A DNA stretch of 64,000 nt from Psychrobacter sp. LV10R520-6 (GTDB lineage Bacteria > Pseudomonadota > Gammaproteobacteria > Pseudomonadales > Moraxellaceae), in contig NZ_LT900024.1 in the NCBI RefSeq assembly GCF_900182925.1, positions 682,001-746,000 on the forward strand, in the 5' to 3' direction. A model generated the notes under the pieces. The model was not told where the DNA came from, did no database searches, and saw only the letters and a program-made list of their open reading frames with translations. The translations under genes and the position numbers were made by a program. Shown here one piece after another: positions 9,824 to 19,492 of this stretch; position 1 is the first letter of the stretch, and each line of letters starts with the position of its first letter.

Positions 9824-12637
9824 ATGAATTATTATAAGGATGCTGACAGCACCGAAACCCAGGAATGGCTGGAAGCTTTTGAATCCGTCATTAAACATGC
9901 TGACAAGGATCGCGCTCAGTTTCTCCTAAAAGCGCTATACAATATGTCAGTACAAGAGGGTCTTCCGTTCAATCGTCTGGATACCGCTTATATCAACACT
10001 ATCGCGGTTGAAGACGAGCCAATGTATCCCGGTGATTTGGCTATCGAACGCAAGATTCGGGCGTTGATTCGTTATAACGCTTTGGCGATGGTGATGCGCG
10101 CGAATAAAAACGATGACGATTTGGGTGGTCATTTAGCGACATTTGCTTCTAGTGCCACGCTCTATGAGACCGGCTTTAACCATTTTTTCCGTGCCGCGAG
10201 CGATCATTTCGGCGGTGACATGATTTATTATCAAGGTCACTCAGCGCCAGGTATCTACGCACGCTCTTATTTAGAAGGCCGCTTAACTGAAGAGCAGCTC
10301 GATAACTTCCGTCGTGAAGTGGGTGGTAAAGGCTTATCAAGCTATCCGCATCCGTACTTAATGCCGGATTACTGGCAGTTCCCGACCGTCTCAATGGGTA
10401 TTGGTCCCATTATGTCGATCTATCACGCCCACGTGCATCGCTATATGGAAAACCGTGGCTTGCTTGAGAAGGAAGATCGCAAGATTTGGACCTTCTTGGG
10501 TGATGGTGAGACCGATGAGCCCGAAAGCTTAGGCGCCATTTCTCTTGCTGGCCGTGAAAAGCTGGATAACTTGATTTGGGTGGTGAACTGTAACTTACAG
10601 CGCCTTGATGGCCCAGTACGCGGTAACGGTAAGATCATTCAAGAACTAGAATCGGTATTCCGCGGCGCAGGCTGGCGGGTAATCAAAGTCGTTTGGGGTG
10701 GCAAGTGGGATAGTTTACTCGCCAACGATGACACTGGTGTGCTTAAGCACCGCATGGAAGAATCGGTCGACGGTGAGTATCAGTTATACGAAGCGCGCGA
10801 CCCTGAGTTTGTACGCAAAGAGTTCTTTGGTAAATATCCAGAACTTGAGGAAATGGCTAATGAGTTATCTAATGACGATATTTCAAGCCTAAACCGTGGC
10901 GGTCATGATCCAATGAAAGTATACGCCGCCTTCAGTGAAGCCATGAAGACCAAAGGTCAGCCAACGGTTATTTTGGCCAAAACGGTCAAAGGGTACGGCT
11001 TGTCTGATCAAGCGCAAGCGGTTAACAAATCGCATCAAATTAAGAAGCTTGATCAAGATGGCTTGATGTATTTCCGCGATCGCTTTGACTTACCATTTAC
11101 CGATGAGCAGTTAGAGACCCTACCATTTTATCGTCCAGCTGAAGACTCAGCAGAGATGAAATATTTAAAAGGTCGCCGCGAAGCACTAGGTGGTCATTTG
11201 CCCAATCGCCGCAGTGGACATATTCCCTTAAATATTCCTGACTTATCTATTTTTGACCGGATATTAAAAGGCAGTAATGGTAAAGAGCAATCGACTACTA
11301 TGGTATTTGTGCGTCTGCTAGCAGCGATGCTGAAAAACAAAGACATTCAAGATCGCGTGGTACCTATCGTTCCTGATGAGGCGCGTACCTTTGGTCTAGA
11401 AGGTATGTTCCGTCAATTAGGTATTTACTCTGCTTCTGGGCAAAAATATACCCCAGAAGATAGCGAAGCCTTAATGGGTTATAAAGAAAGTATAGACGGC
11501 AATATGTTAGAAGAAGGCATCAACGAAGCGGGTGCGATGAGTACTTGGATTGCACTGGCAACCAGCTATTCTGTTAACGCGTTACCGATGATTCCGCTGT
11601 ATATCTACTATTCAATGTTTGGTTTTCAGCGCGTTGGTGATTTGGCATGGGCCGCAGGCGATTGTCAAGCACAAGGCTTCTTACTAGGTGCAACCGCTGG
11701 CCGTACCACGCTTAATGGTGAAGGCTTACAACATCAAGACGGTCATTCACAAATTCTATTTAGTGTGGTACCGAACTGTGTCAGCTATGATCCTTGCTTT
11801 GGTTATGAGCTAGCCGTAATTATGCATGATGGTTTGCGCCGGATGTATGGTGAAGGCGAGCGCGTCTACTATTATTTGACTTTAATGAATGAAACCTATG
11901 AGCAACCTGCCATGCCGGAAGGTGCAGAAGAAGGCATCAAGCGCGGTATGTATCTGCTAGAAGACAATGGTTCAAGCCAAGTGCAATTATTGGGTTCTGG
12001 GGTTATTCTACGTGAAGTGCAAAAGGCGGCACGCATCTTACAAGATGAGTTCAATATCACCGCTAACGTCTGGAGCGTAACCAGCTTTAACGAGTTGACT
12101 CGTGATGGTATGGCCTGTGATGACTACAATCGTCTGCATCCAATGGATGCAGAAGTCGTACCATGGGTTACTGAGCAAATTGCCCCACACGAAGGTATCG
12201 TAGTCGCCGCGACAGATTATATGCGCAATTACTCAGAACAAATTCGCGCTTGGTTACCAGACAATCGTCCTTATACCACGCTGGGTACTGATGGTTATGG
12301 TCGTTCTGATACCCGTGAGCAGTTGCGTAGCTTCTTCAACGTTGATGCCGCTCATATCGTTGTGGCAACGCTTAAACGTTTGGCTGATGAAGGCGAAGTT
12401 GAGAAGCGCTTGGTCAAAGACGCCATCTCAAGCTTCGGTATTGATGCCGATCAACCACCAGCATGGCAGCAACAGCCTTATTATGATCATTTCCCAGATG
12501 CTCCAGCACCTGATAATGTCAGCCCGAATCCTGTCCCTGAGTTTGTCGGTGAAGACGATGACGAAATCAATAGTGAAGGCCGTGCTGAAGACCAAGCCGA
12601 TGCTGATTTACCCAATGATGATGACGTCGCAGAATAA
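9824..12637 (+). CDS. aceE: Pyruvate dehydrogenase E1, homodimeric type
   Basis: 937 aa from the ATG at 9824, which has AAGGA nine bases upstream; an in-frame ATG at 9797 lacks a site. E1 decarboxylates pyruvate with thiamine diphosphate and acetylates the lipoyl groups of E2. The thiamine diphosphate motif GDGETDEPES...NCNLQRLDG is present, as are the conserved YQGHSAPGIYARSYLEGR and GLQHQDGHSQ segments. The C-terminus carries an extra acidic tail of about 50 residues (many D/E/N/P), longer than the E. coli enzyme of 887 aa. aceF follows after 41 bases, so they form an operon; no lpd gene is in the window. Confidence 0.97.
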   Translation: MNYYKDADSTETQEWLEAFESVIKHADKDRAQFLLKALYNMSVQEGLPFNRLDTAYINTIAVEDEPMYPGDLAIERKIRALIRYNALAMVMRANKNDDDLGGHLATFASSATLYETGFNHFFRAASDHFGGDMIYYQGHSAPGIYARSYLEGRLTEEQLDNFRREVGGKGLSSYPHPYLMPDYWQFPTVSMGIGPIMSIYHAHVHRYMENRGLLEKEDRKIWTFLGDGETDEPESLGAISLAGREKLDNLIWVVNCNLQRLDGPVRGNGKIIQELESVFRGAGWRVIKVVWGGKWDSLLANDDTGVLKHRMEESVDGEYQLYEARDPEFVRKEFFGKYPELEEMANELSNDDISSLNRGGHDPMKVYAAFSEAMKTKGQPTVILAKTVKGYGLSDQAQAVNKSHQIKKLDQDGLMYFRDRFDLPFTDEQLETLPFYRPAEDSAEMKYLKGRREALGGHLPNRRSGHIPLNIPDLSIFDRILKGSNGKEQSTTMVFVRLLAAMLKNKDIQDRVVPIVPDEARTFGLEGMFRQLGIYSASGQKYTPEDSEALMGYKESIDGNMLEEGINEAGAMSTWIALATSYSVNALPMIPLYIYYSMFGFQRVGDLAWAAGDCQAQGFLLGATAGRTTLNGEGLQHQDGHSQILFSVVPNCVSYDPCFGYELAVIMHDGLRRMYGEGERVYYYLTLMNETYEQPAMPEGAEEGIKRGMYLLEDNGSSQVQLLGSGVILREVQKAARILQDEFNITANVWSVTSFNELTRDGMACDDYNRLHPMDAEVVPWVTEQIAPHEGIVVAATDYMRNYSEQIRAWLPDNRPYTTLGTDGYGRSDTREQLRSFFNVDAAHIVVATLKRLADEGEVEKRLVKDAISSFGIDADQPPAWQQQPYYDHFPDAPAPDNVSPNPVPEFVGEDDDEINSEGRAEDQADADLPNDDDVAE

Positions 12638-12678
12638 AACCTATAAGACAAGGCAATCGTAAGATAAGGAGAGTAAGG

Positions 12679-14475
12679 ATGGACATTAAAGCCCCCGATT
12701 TGGGTGTCGATAGTGCCGAAGTCAGTGAGATTATGGTGCAGGTTGGCGACGTCATCGCAAAAGACGACAACATCATCTTGCTAGAATCGGATAAAGCCTC
12801 GGTCGAAGTGCCGAGCTCGGCTGCTGGGAAAATCACCAAGATTAATATCGCTGTTGGCGATCAAATTAGCGAAGGCATGGTACTTCTTGAGCTGGATAGC
12901 GATGCTGCTAGTGATAGTTCAAACAGCAGTGAAAATGCGGACAAAGACAATACAGTAGCGCCTAAAGCTGAAAAGCAAGAACAATCGAGTACCGATAAAG
13001 AGACTGAAGTTTCTGATGTCTCTACTGAGGGTGCTAAAGATGAACCAAGTTCGCCCAAACCTAATGACAAGCCTGCTCCTGGAGCTGGAAAAGCAACCAC
13101 TCATGCGCTACCAGATTTAGGCGTAGATGAAGCAGAAGTGTCTGAAATTTTGGTTAGTGAAGGAGATATGGTCACTGCTGATCAGTCAATCTTGCTGATT
13201 GAATCTGACAAAGCTTCAGTTGAAGTGCCGGCTCCAGAAGCAGGTAAGATTGAAAAAATATTAGTACAGGCCGGTGATATGGTTACCAACGGTCAAGACT
13301 TTATCATTATCGTTGGTAGTAGCACAGAAGCTGACAGTAGCAATACTAGTAGCAGTACTAATAACAGGTCTGATGCTGATGAGTCTAAGGCCGCTAGCTC
13401 TGAACCAAAAGCCAGTACTGACAAAGCACCTGAGTCATCGCAAACGACTGGTGAGCCTAAGCAAGCAGCGGTTAAGTCGACGCCTGCGACCAATAATGCA
13501 GTTGCGAACACAGATGGTAATAAGCTGACTGAAGCTCAAGTTAATGAGAAATTAACCGACGTGTATGCCGGTCCCGCGGTTCGTAAGCTTGCTCGTCAGT
13601 TGGGTGTAGATATCACCCAAGTGACTGGCTCAGCGCTAAATGATCGTATCTTAAAAGAAGATCTTTTTGCCCACGTCAAAAACAGTCTGACTACCGAGCA
13701 AACGGCACCTGCTAGCAGTAGCGTAGTAAGCTCAGGCCTACCAAAACTGCCTGATATGAGTAATGTCGAGATTTGGGGTGAGACGGAAACGCAAGATTTA
13801 AGCCGTCTACAAAAAGTGTCGATACCGCAGCTCAACTACAATACTTATCTACCGCAAGTGACGCAGTTTGATTTATCGGACATCACTGAGACTGAAAAGC
13901 TACGTGGCGAGCTAAAAGGTGGCATGAAAGCACAGGGTATTGGTTTGACTATTTTAGCCTTTATTGTCAAAACAACGGCCTATGCGCTCACGCAGCACCC
14001 ACGCTTTAACAGTCATCTAAGTGATGACAATACCCAAGTTATCTTGCGTAAAAGCGTGAATATGGGTATTGCAGTGGCCACGGACGATGGTCTGATTGTA
14101 CCGGTTATCAAGAATGCGCAGGATAAAGGCATTAAGCAGATTGCCATTGAGATTGGTGAGTTGGCGGTAAAAGCTCGCGATAAAAAGCTAAATACTAAGG
14201 ATTTACAAGGGGCTAGCTTTACTATTTCAAGCCAAGGTATTTTAGGTGGTACTGCGTTTACACCGTTAGTGAACTTTCCACAAGTGGGTATATTAGGGGC
14301 TTCAGAAGCCACTATGCAGCCACGCTGGAATGCGGACAAGCAAGTCTTTGAGCCGCGCCTTATGCTTCCTCTGTCCTTATCTTATGATCACCGTGTCATT
14401 AACGGTGCTGATGCTGCTGTATTCACGCGCTATGTTGCCAGCTTATTGGCGGATCCGCGCCGTATCTTACTATAA
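12679..14475 (+). CDS. aceF: Dihydrolipoyllysine acetyltransferase (pyruvate dehydrogenase E2)
   Basis: 598 aa. Two lipoyl domains, each with the ESDKASVEVP motif and lipoylated lysines at K39 and K178, are joined by long Ser/Asp/Thr/Lys-rich linkers (about 75-140 and 213-290). An E1/E3-binding domain lies at 296-333 (YAGPAVRKLARQLGVD...). The catalytic acetyltransferase domain follows, with the active-site His in SYDHRVINGADA (H571). E. coli has three lipoyl domains, so this is the two-domain form common in related genera. The lipoylation enzyme LipB is encoded at 61165-62097 in the same window. The gene ends at a strong terminator. Confidence 0.97.
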   Translation: MDIKAPDLGVDSAEVSEIMVQVGDVIAKDDNIILLESDKASVEVPSSAAGKITKINIAVGDQISEGMVLLELDSDAASDSSNSSENADKDNTVAPKAEKQEQSSTDKETEVSDVSTEGAKDEPSSPKPNDKPAPGAGKATTHALPDLGVDEAEVSEILVSEGDMVTADQSILLIESDKASVEVPAPEAGKIEKILVQAGDMVTNGQDFIIIVGSSTEADSSNTSSSTNNRSDADESKAASSEPKASTDKAPESSQTTGEPKQAAVKSTPATNNAVANTDGNKLTEAQVNEKLTDVYAGPAVRKLARQLGVDITQVTGSALNDRILKEDLFAHVKNSLTTEQTAPASSSVVSSGLPKLPDMSNVEIWGETETQDLSRLQKVSIPQLNYNTYLPQVTQFDLSDITETEKLRGELKGGMKAQGIGLTILAFIVKTTAYALTQHPRFNSHLSDDNTQVILRKSVNMGIAVATDDGLIVPVIKNAQDKGIKQIAIEIGELAVKARDKKLNTKDLQGASFTISSQGILGGTAFTPLVNFPQVGILGASEATMQPRWNADKQVFEPRLMLPLSLSYDHRVINGADAAVFTRYVASLLADPRRILL

Positions 14476-14527
14476 ATTTTTCGGTAAAATTTGTTTGATA
14501 AAAGCTATTTAGCAAATTAATACTACT

Positions 14528-14557
14528 AAAAAGACTGTCTACGGATGGTCTTTTTTT
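14528..14557 (+). terminator. Rho-independent terminator of aceEF
   Basis: Stem gactgtc / gatggtc (two G-U pairs) with a tacg loop, preceded by A5 and followed by T7, 53 bases after the aceF stop. Confidence 0.8.
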
Positions 14558-14607
14558 ATGGGTCTTATTTAGAGTTTTGAGTTACTGAAATCCTTAAATG
14601 AAAAACA

Positions 14608-14638
14608 CAAAAAAGCCAGCATAGAGCCAGCTTTTTTA
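14608..14638 (-). terminator. Terminator of ompW (probably bidirectional)
   Basis: Read on the minus strand: A-run, agctggc, 5-base loop, gctggct, T-run. It lies 33 bases after the ompW stop. Confidence 0.75.
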
Positions 14639-14670
14639 TTCAAAATCTTTGGTTTAAAGTCATTGCTATC

Positions 14671-15303
14671 TTAGAACTGTTTAACAAAAGCAACGCCATA
14701 GACCCAAGGGCTGATATCTATTTCACCAATATCTGCACCATTCAAGCTGGCATCGGTTTTGATGTCCATATAGCGGGCATCAATCCGGAAAGCTTCAGTC
14801 GCCGCGAATGGGATATCAAGACCGATGTGGCCGGCTACACCAACGCTATCGTCAAGATCTAAGTCACCGCCAGTAGCGACTCTTTCTTTAAAGAAAGTCG
14901 TATAGTTCACACCCACACCAACAAATGGCTTGATGTTCATTGGCATGTTATAGCCGTCAAAATGATACTGTACAGAAAGGGTAGGTGGTAAATGCTGAGT
15001 CTTACCTCCAATTTTATTACCGCTAGCATCAGTTAGCGTAAAGTCATGATGAAAAGGAATAGCAGCCAGTAATTCGATACCGACGTTATTCGCAACAAAG
15101 TATTCACCAGTAAGCGTTGGACGAACATCACCGTCAACGTCAACAGAATAATCTGTTCCATCTACATTTACAGTACCATTATCGCTTTTAGGGTCAACAT
15201 AGTGTGCACCAGCAGCAATTGACCAAGTACCAGCAGGGACAGCAAAGGCGGTAGTCATGGTAAGTGCAGCGGCAGCGGCTAAAACTAGGGATTGTAGTTT
15301 CAT
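14671..15303 (-). CDS. ompW: OmpW-family outer-membrane protein
   Basis: 210 aa from the second of two tandem ATGs; GAGG lies eight bases upstream (the first ATG, at 15306, is also possible). The signal peptide is clear: MKLQSLVLAAAAALTMTTAFA, cleaved near residue 21. The rest is an eight-stranded barrel pattern, with the family's YHFD..NIKPFVGVGVNYT and a C-terminal aromatic (VKQF) recognised by the BAM machinery. OmpW proteins form small barrels with a hydrophobic channel for small or hydrophobic compounds and are often controlled by redox or stress; no such operator is obvious here. The gene is monocistronic. Confidence 0.93.
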   Translation of the reverse strand: MKLQSLVLAAAAALTMTTAFAVPAGTWSIAAGAHYVDPKSDNGTVNVDGTDYSVDVDGDVRPTLTGEYFVANNVGIELLAAIPFHHDFTLTDASGNKIGGKTQHLPPTLSVQYHFDGYNMPMNIKPFVGVGVNYTTFFKERVATGGDLDLDDSVGVAGHIGLDIPFAATEAFRIDARYMDIKTDASLNGADIGEIDISPWVYGVAFVKQF

Positions 15304-16054
15304 CATTGGTTCCTCAAAGTAATACAAGATTGTCAGTAAATATCAGATGGTGGATAACATCCGTTACTGATAGAAAAAGTTACAGTTATAATATAGCTCG
15401 TAACTTCTTAACCCTATTATAGTACAAATACCTTGTTAACAATAGTGAATTAGATATAAACAAGTAACATTGTTATAAAAATTTACAATAGAATAGTGCT
15501 TTGACATTTATATGGTGTTGTTTGGTTACTCTCTATATCAATTATGGTGTCGTCTACTTAATATTGAGGTTTAGTACGGAATTTAGGTAGTGTACTTTTG
15601 ATGCTTGTAGGTAGGATTATAATAAGATTGATTTAATACCTATTACTGATGAATTTTTGGTGGTGTTTCAAAAAGTATGCTGGCATTAGACATAACCATA
15701 ATTGATAAGTAGTACCCGAATGGAACAGCAATTTTTACATATTAGTTTTGGTATCACGGGGCTACTGTTGCTTGCTTTAGTCTACATTTACTACGCGATT
15801 TTTGCATAGTCATTACCACTGTAAATAGCCTATTATCACTAAGTATAAACATAAGAAACGAGACGTATCATAGGCATAAATTTATGCACAGTTGCCGATA
15901 AATTTATCATAAATAAATCTGTATTTTAATAACCGAGCCCTATTAACCACTCAATTGATATTATTGTCACGTGTCTGTCCTCACTTACTGTTTTAACTTC
16001 TCATGATCTAATTTCTACTCATACAATCACGGTGTTACACCGCATAGGTACGGC
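15304..16054. other. Intergenic region between divergent ompW and the K+ channel
   Basis: 750 bases. It holds the promoters of the two divergent genes and one candidate small membrane-protein ORF (15720-15809). Otherwise it is AT-rich with no recognisable RNA gene or repeat. Confidence 0.5.
15720..15809 (+). CDS. Candidate 29-aa small membrane protein
   Basis: ATG to TAG, 29 codons. Residues 1-8 are polar (MEQQFLHI). Residues 9-29 form one continuous hydrophobic helix (GITGLLLLALVYIYYAIF). The composition is typical of single-pass small membrane proteins that attach to larger complexes, but I cannot match it to KdpF, CydX, CcoQ or other known small subunits. The ribosome site is weak (no clear GGAG), and it stands 245 bases before the channel gene. 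Too short for standard gene finders. Confidence 0.35.
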   Translation: MEQQFLHISFGITGLLLLALVYIYYAIFA

Positions 16055-17035
16055 ATGTTATTCCAATCTATACGGCGCCTGCGTCATTTTGTCTATAATA
16101 TTTTACAAAATGATGACCATGACACCTTGTTCAGTCGCTACGTCGATTATTTTCTAATTTTTTTAATCATGACCAATGTAGCAGCAGTGATTGGGGAGTC
16201 TGTTGATCAGTGGTATTACCCTAATCAAAGCTACTTTACTTGGTTTGAGAATTTTTCTATCGTGGTGTTTTCCATTGAGTATTCACTGCGTTTATGGAGC
16301 GTAGCTGAAGCCAAGCCTGATAACACCACCTGGCGGCAACGTTGGGATTGGTTAAAAAGTCCTTCGGCGTTGATCGACTTAATAGCAATCGCCCCTGCAT
16401 TTTTGAACTTCTTTGTCACTATCGATTTGCGCTTCTTGAGAATTTTGCGTCTATTTCGTATCCTTAAGCTCACGCGCTATTTTGCCTCCATGCGTATCTT
16501 ATTGGTGGTCATTAGTAAAGAGAGAGGCTCGTTTCAAGCGGTTATTTTTATTTTAATTATCATGATTGTCACCGCATCTAGCGGTATTTATCTAGTGGAG
16601 AACCATGCCCAACCAGAAGAGTTTGAATCGATACCGAAAGCCATGTGGTGGGCGGTAGTTACCCTGACTACGGTAGGCTACGGGGATGTGACGCCGATTA
16701 CCAACGCCGGTAAGATATTGGGGGCGGTTATCACGATATTAGGCGTGGGTCTAGCCGCGCTACCGGCTGGTATCCTAGCCACTGGGCTTGCCAATGAGCT
16801 TGCCCAGCGCCGTGATGAGCTCGAGCAGCAGTTTCGTGAGTTTTTGGTCGATGGTGACTTTGATTTGGTACAGAACCAGACCATGGTCGAAAAAATTCGG
16901 CGTGAGCTGGGGCTGGATAAAGAGCAGGCACAAGATATTGTGTTACAAGTACTGCGTGAGCAAGCACTCGAGCTGCGTGAAAAAGAAGTGCGAAAAAAGA
17001 ATTTCTGCCCGCATTGTGGTGAGGCTTTAGACTAG
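16055..17035 (+). CDS. Voltage-gated potassium channel
   Basis: 326 aa with six membrane segments in the Kv plan. The S4 voltage sensor at 127-144 has regularly spaced arginines (RFLRILRLFRILKLTR). The pore loop carries the selectivity filter TTVGYGD at 205-211. S6 follows (GKILGAVITILGVGLAALPAGILATGLA). The cytosolic tail has a coiled-coil-like charged region (about 240-315) and ends in CPHCGEALD, half of a zinc-ribbon knuckle. The stop codon TAG is formed by the left end of a MITE (see 17033); without the insertion the codon would have been TAA, so the protein is unchanged. Confidence 0.93.
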   Translation: MLFQSIRRLRHFVYNILQNDDHDTLFSRYVDYFLIFLIMTNVAAVIGESVDQWYYPNQSYFTWFENFSIVVFSIEYSLRLWSVAEAKPDNTTWRQRWDWLKSPSALIDLIAIAPAFLNFFVTIDLRFLRILRLFRILKLTRYFASMRILLVVISKERGSFQAVIFILIIMIVTASSGIYLVENHAQPEEFESIPKAMWWAVVTLTTVGYGDVTPITNAGKILGAVITILGVGLAALPAGILATGLANELAQRRDELEQQFREFLVDGDFDLVQNQTMVEKIRRELGLDKEQAQDIVLQVLREQALELREKEVRKKNFCPHCGEALD

Positions 17036-17360
17036 GGCGTGTTGAACATTCGACCATGGCACTGACAGAGACTATTTTTTAGTCGATTCAAGATTAAAAA
17101 TATCTAGTTTAGTCATTCTAAGCGGATAGTTTTAATGAAGTAGCGGCAGAAAAGAGTCCTGTCCAACTGCGAGCATAGCTCTTGTCTTGCGGACGGGCAA
17201 AGCAGTGCTTTGCTTACTCCGTCCTCAGGGCTGATGCTAAAATTGCCCCATACTGTGTAGCAAATCTAGCTAAGGCATCTGCATTATCGTCAATTTGCCT
17301 CTTGTCTGGAACCATTTTAGCTATCAGCAGTGCCTATTTGTGAATGTTCAACACGCCCTA
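17033..17360. mobile_element. 324-bp MITE with 17-bp terminal inverted repeats
   Basis: gggcgtgttgaacattc at 17035-17051 is matched by its reverse complement at 17342-17358, flanked on both sides by TA. Removing the element and one TA gives a seamless GAC-TAA-ATT. There is no internal ORF of note; inside are smaller palindromes such as gcaaagcagtgctttgc. TA target duplication with GGG ends fits mobilisation by an IS5/IS427-type or IS630-type transposase encoded elsewhere (inference). Confidence 0.8.
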
Positions 17361-17372
17361 AATTGATTTAGG

Positions 17373-17520
17373 TATAGTTGATTCAAAATAAAAAAGATAC
17401 GTTTACAACAACGTACTACTGGCAGAAATTTCTCTTGCTTGCTGTGTGACTGCGTCACTCCAGAGGCTTCGAAAATTTCTCCCAGCCATACTGTGTTCGT
17501 TTTAAAGTGGCTCAACTATA
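17373..17520 (+). repeat. Dispersed intergenic repeat, copy A
   Basis: 148 bp bounded by tatagttga and tcaactata. It shares with copies B (26841) and C (49994) a core containing gcttgctgtgtgact, the stem gtgac-tgc-gtcac and cttcgaaaatttctcccagc. Its right end supplies the TGA stop of the TerD gene. Confidence 0.8.
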
Positions 17521-18168
17521 AACCCCTTGTGGAACAGGCAAGGCACGGGCTAATTCGTGTGCAACTTCTTTTGCCGCCTTGGGTAACTCATTTGCGGAAA
17601 GAGGTAAGTTTTGCAGCGTTAGATGCCAGTCGTCAACTTCACGGCGCAAACTGGCTACCCAAACAGTGCTACAGTCACGTGGTAGCTGCTTTAAGTTCAC
17701 TTCAAAAGCGCGATTGCCTTCATCATCGCTAAGATGGATCTCACCATTATCAACGGCTTTGAATGGTTGCCCAAAGTATGAGCTGGCAATTAAAGAAATA
17801 TGGCTAATATGTGCCGGAATTTTATCTAAATAAATGCGGATTTGCTCTTGATCTAACGGCGCATGATACATAGCTTGCTCGCCGCGGTCTTTACCGTCTA
17901 GGCTATCGCCTTGATGCTTTACCGATTCGCTCTTATCGCGTAATTGCTTAAACCATACTAAGTCGGTTATGGTGCAATTATCATCATACAGTACGCAAGC
18001 TAGGTCGATATCAATCGCGCCTTGATTTTCTTTAAAACGCTTCAGCATACCTTTGGGTTCGGTCTTGGTAAATTCATAGTTTAGAGCAAAAAACAAGGTA
18101 TCAGCCGTTAAGCCAAGCCCGTTTAAATTGTCTGAAAGCAGCGGTAATGAGGTGGTAGTAGTCGGCAT
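17512..18168 (-). CDS. TerD-family protein
   Basis: 218 aa with AAAAGGACT before the ATG. It has the TerD/CABP fold signature: a first half with DLACVLYDDN and WFKQLRDKSESVKHQGDSLDG, then residues corresponding to the Ca2+-binding acidic loop (DKSESVKHQGDSLDGKD), and a second half with HISLIASSYFGQPF. TerD-domain proteins are associated with tellurite, phage and chemical-stress resistance; no other ter genes are nearby, so here it is a stand-alone member. The next gene upstream on the same strand is a WYL regulator, separated by a 190-base gap that holds a repeat copy. The last two codons and stop overlap repeat copy A. Confidence 0.85.
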   Translation of the reverse strand: MPTTTTSLPLLSDNLNGLGLTADTLFFALNYEFTKTEPKGMLKRFKENQGAIDIDLACVLYDDNCTITDLVWFKQLRDKSESVKHQGDSLDGKDRGEQAMYHAPLDQEQIRIYLDKIPAHISHISLIASSYFGQPFKAVDNGEIHLSDDEGNRAFEVNLKQLPRDCSTVWVASLRREVDDWHLTLQNLPLSANELPKAAKEVAHELARALPVPQGVYS

Positions 18169-18223
18169 AATAGTCCTTTTTAATTCTTAATATGCTTTTT
18201 AAGAGGTTTCTATAAGCGATTGC

Positions 18224-18324
18224 TATAGTCGATTTACTTTAAAAAAGAGACAGTGTGGCTAGGAGAAATTTTTCCCAACCACACCTGATTACTAACGTAT
18301 CCATTTTATTCTGTATTAACTATA
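18224..18324 (-). repeat. Dispersed intergenic repeat, short inverted copy D
   Basis: About 101 bp. Its reverse complement begins tatagttaatacagaataaa, runs through atggatacg and gaaaaatttctcctagcc, and ends cgactata, matching the ends and part of the core of copies A-C but lacking the central block. It lies in the promoter region of the TerD gene. Confidence 0.65.
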
Positions 18325-18358
18325 TGCGTTATTTCTGTCAGAATATCTAAACAAATAA

Positions 18359-19492
18359 CTATAATGACAGTTCTTCAGCTAATTCTATATCTAATACGAC
18401 TTGATGAAGCAGCTGTGGTTTGGCATCTAATAGACCTTTACCAAAACCGCGTAACCACCAGACCAGCTGTGAGGTTAAATTGACGGTTGCATTTATAGTC
18501 AGGGTATCATCGGTATTTATCGTTACCGTTTGATCCTCGCTTAGCTTACTTTCAGTAAGACTCTTGCCGGCTTTTTTGGTAAATTGCAGCTCGATAGCTG
18601 TATTTTTGCCATGGTCGGGCAACTGGCTCAGTAGCGGATGGGTAAAGCCCATGCTGCCAGCGTCCAGATAGCGGTCGAGTTGGAAGTTATCAGGGGTCTG
18701 TGCGGTACTATCAAGTACTTCAACACTGGCAAATCGATGTAGAGCAAAGGTACGAATAATAATATCTGGATCATCGGTACGGGTAGCGAGCAAGTAGATA
18801 ATGACCCCGCGTTGAATGATAGCAATGGGATTTAAGACATACTCGCTGGCTTGTGATTTATTGCTGCGGGTATAGCAGGCTCTGATTTGTAACTGATAAA
18901 ACAGAGCATGGTAAATATTGTCTTTACTGTCCAAATCAATATGCGGCGCAATCAATGGCTGGGTGGCGGGTTCGATGCGTACTCTGTCAATCCATGAATG
19001 AGTTACCTTGCTATTCTTGAGCTGTCGCCGCGCCAAATCAAACCAAGGGAACAGCTCTCCTAAAATAACTGGCGGTAGCAGTTGGGTTAAGTTGGCTTCG
19101 ACCATGTTAAAGGCGACCGCTTGTGATAGGTTCATATGCGGTAAGCTCTGCAAGGGCGCATCGTCTTTCCAGCGCCAGCCTTGCGGATTGGCATTGTTTT
19201 TTTCAATAGGGAAGCGCTTGGCCAGCGCATTTAAGTCTCTTTGAACAGTGCGTAAACTGATATCAAAGCCGGCTAATATGAGCTGCTCATAAACATGAGT
19301 AGTACCTACCCAGCGATTTCGCTGTAGCTGTGATAGCACTTGCCATTGACGCGCAGTAGTCGCCGCACCATGTCGACTATCAGGCGTGTCCTCAGAGACG
19401 TTATTAGCTGGAGTTGGCAGCGTACCAGACTGCTGCTCGTCATTAGATGGCTGGTTTTGGGGACTATCGGCGTCAGTATTTTGTACAGTCAT
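18359..19492 (-). CDS. WYL-domain transcriptional regulator
   Basis: 377 aa. Residues 1-45 are a low-complexity, Gln/Asn/Ser-rich leader. A DeoR-type helix-turn-helix follows (RQWQVLSQLQRNRWVGTTHVYEQL...ISLRTVQRDLNALAKRF). The WYL domain spans about 180-290 (LNPIAIIQRGVIIYLLATR...RTFALHRFASVEVL), with Arg/Tyr residues suited to bind a nucleic acid or nucleotide ligand. The C-terminal WCX-like extension (about 300-377) ends the protein. WYL regulators often control DNA-damage and defense genes; the only candidate target here is the TerD gene downstream. Confidence 0.88.
   Translation of the reverse strand: MTVQNTDADSPQNQPSNDEQQSGTLPTPANNVSEDTPDSRHGAATTARQWQVLSQLQRNRWVGTTHVYEQLILAGFDISLRTVQRDLNALAKRFPIEKNNANPQGWRWKDDAPLQSLPHMNLSQAVAFNMVEANLTQLLPPVILGELFPWFDLARRQLKNSKVTHSWIDRVRIEPATQPLIAPHIDLDSKDNIYHALFYQLQIRACYTRSNKSQASEYVLNPIAIIQRGVIIYLLATRTDDPDIIIRTFALHRFASVEVLDSTAQTPDNFQLDRYLDAGSMGFTHPLLSQLPDHGKNTAIELQFTKKAGKSLTESKLSEDQTVTINTDDTLTINATVNLTSQLVWWLRGFGKGLLDAKPQLLHQVVLDIELAEELSL

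Noticed and set aside
17439..17833. Plus-strand ORFs of 97 and 84 aa opposite the TerD gene
   Set aside because: Antisense shadows; the minus strand carries a recognisable TerD domain.
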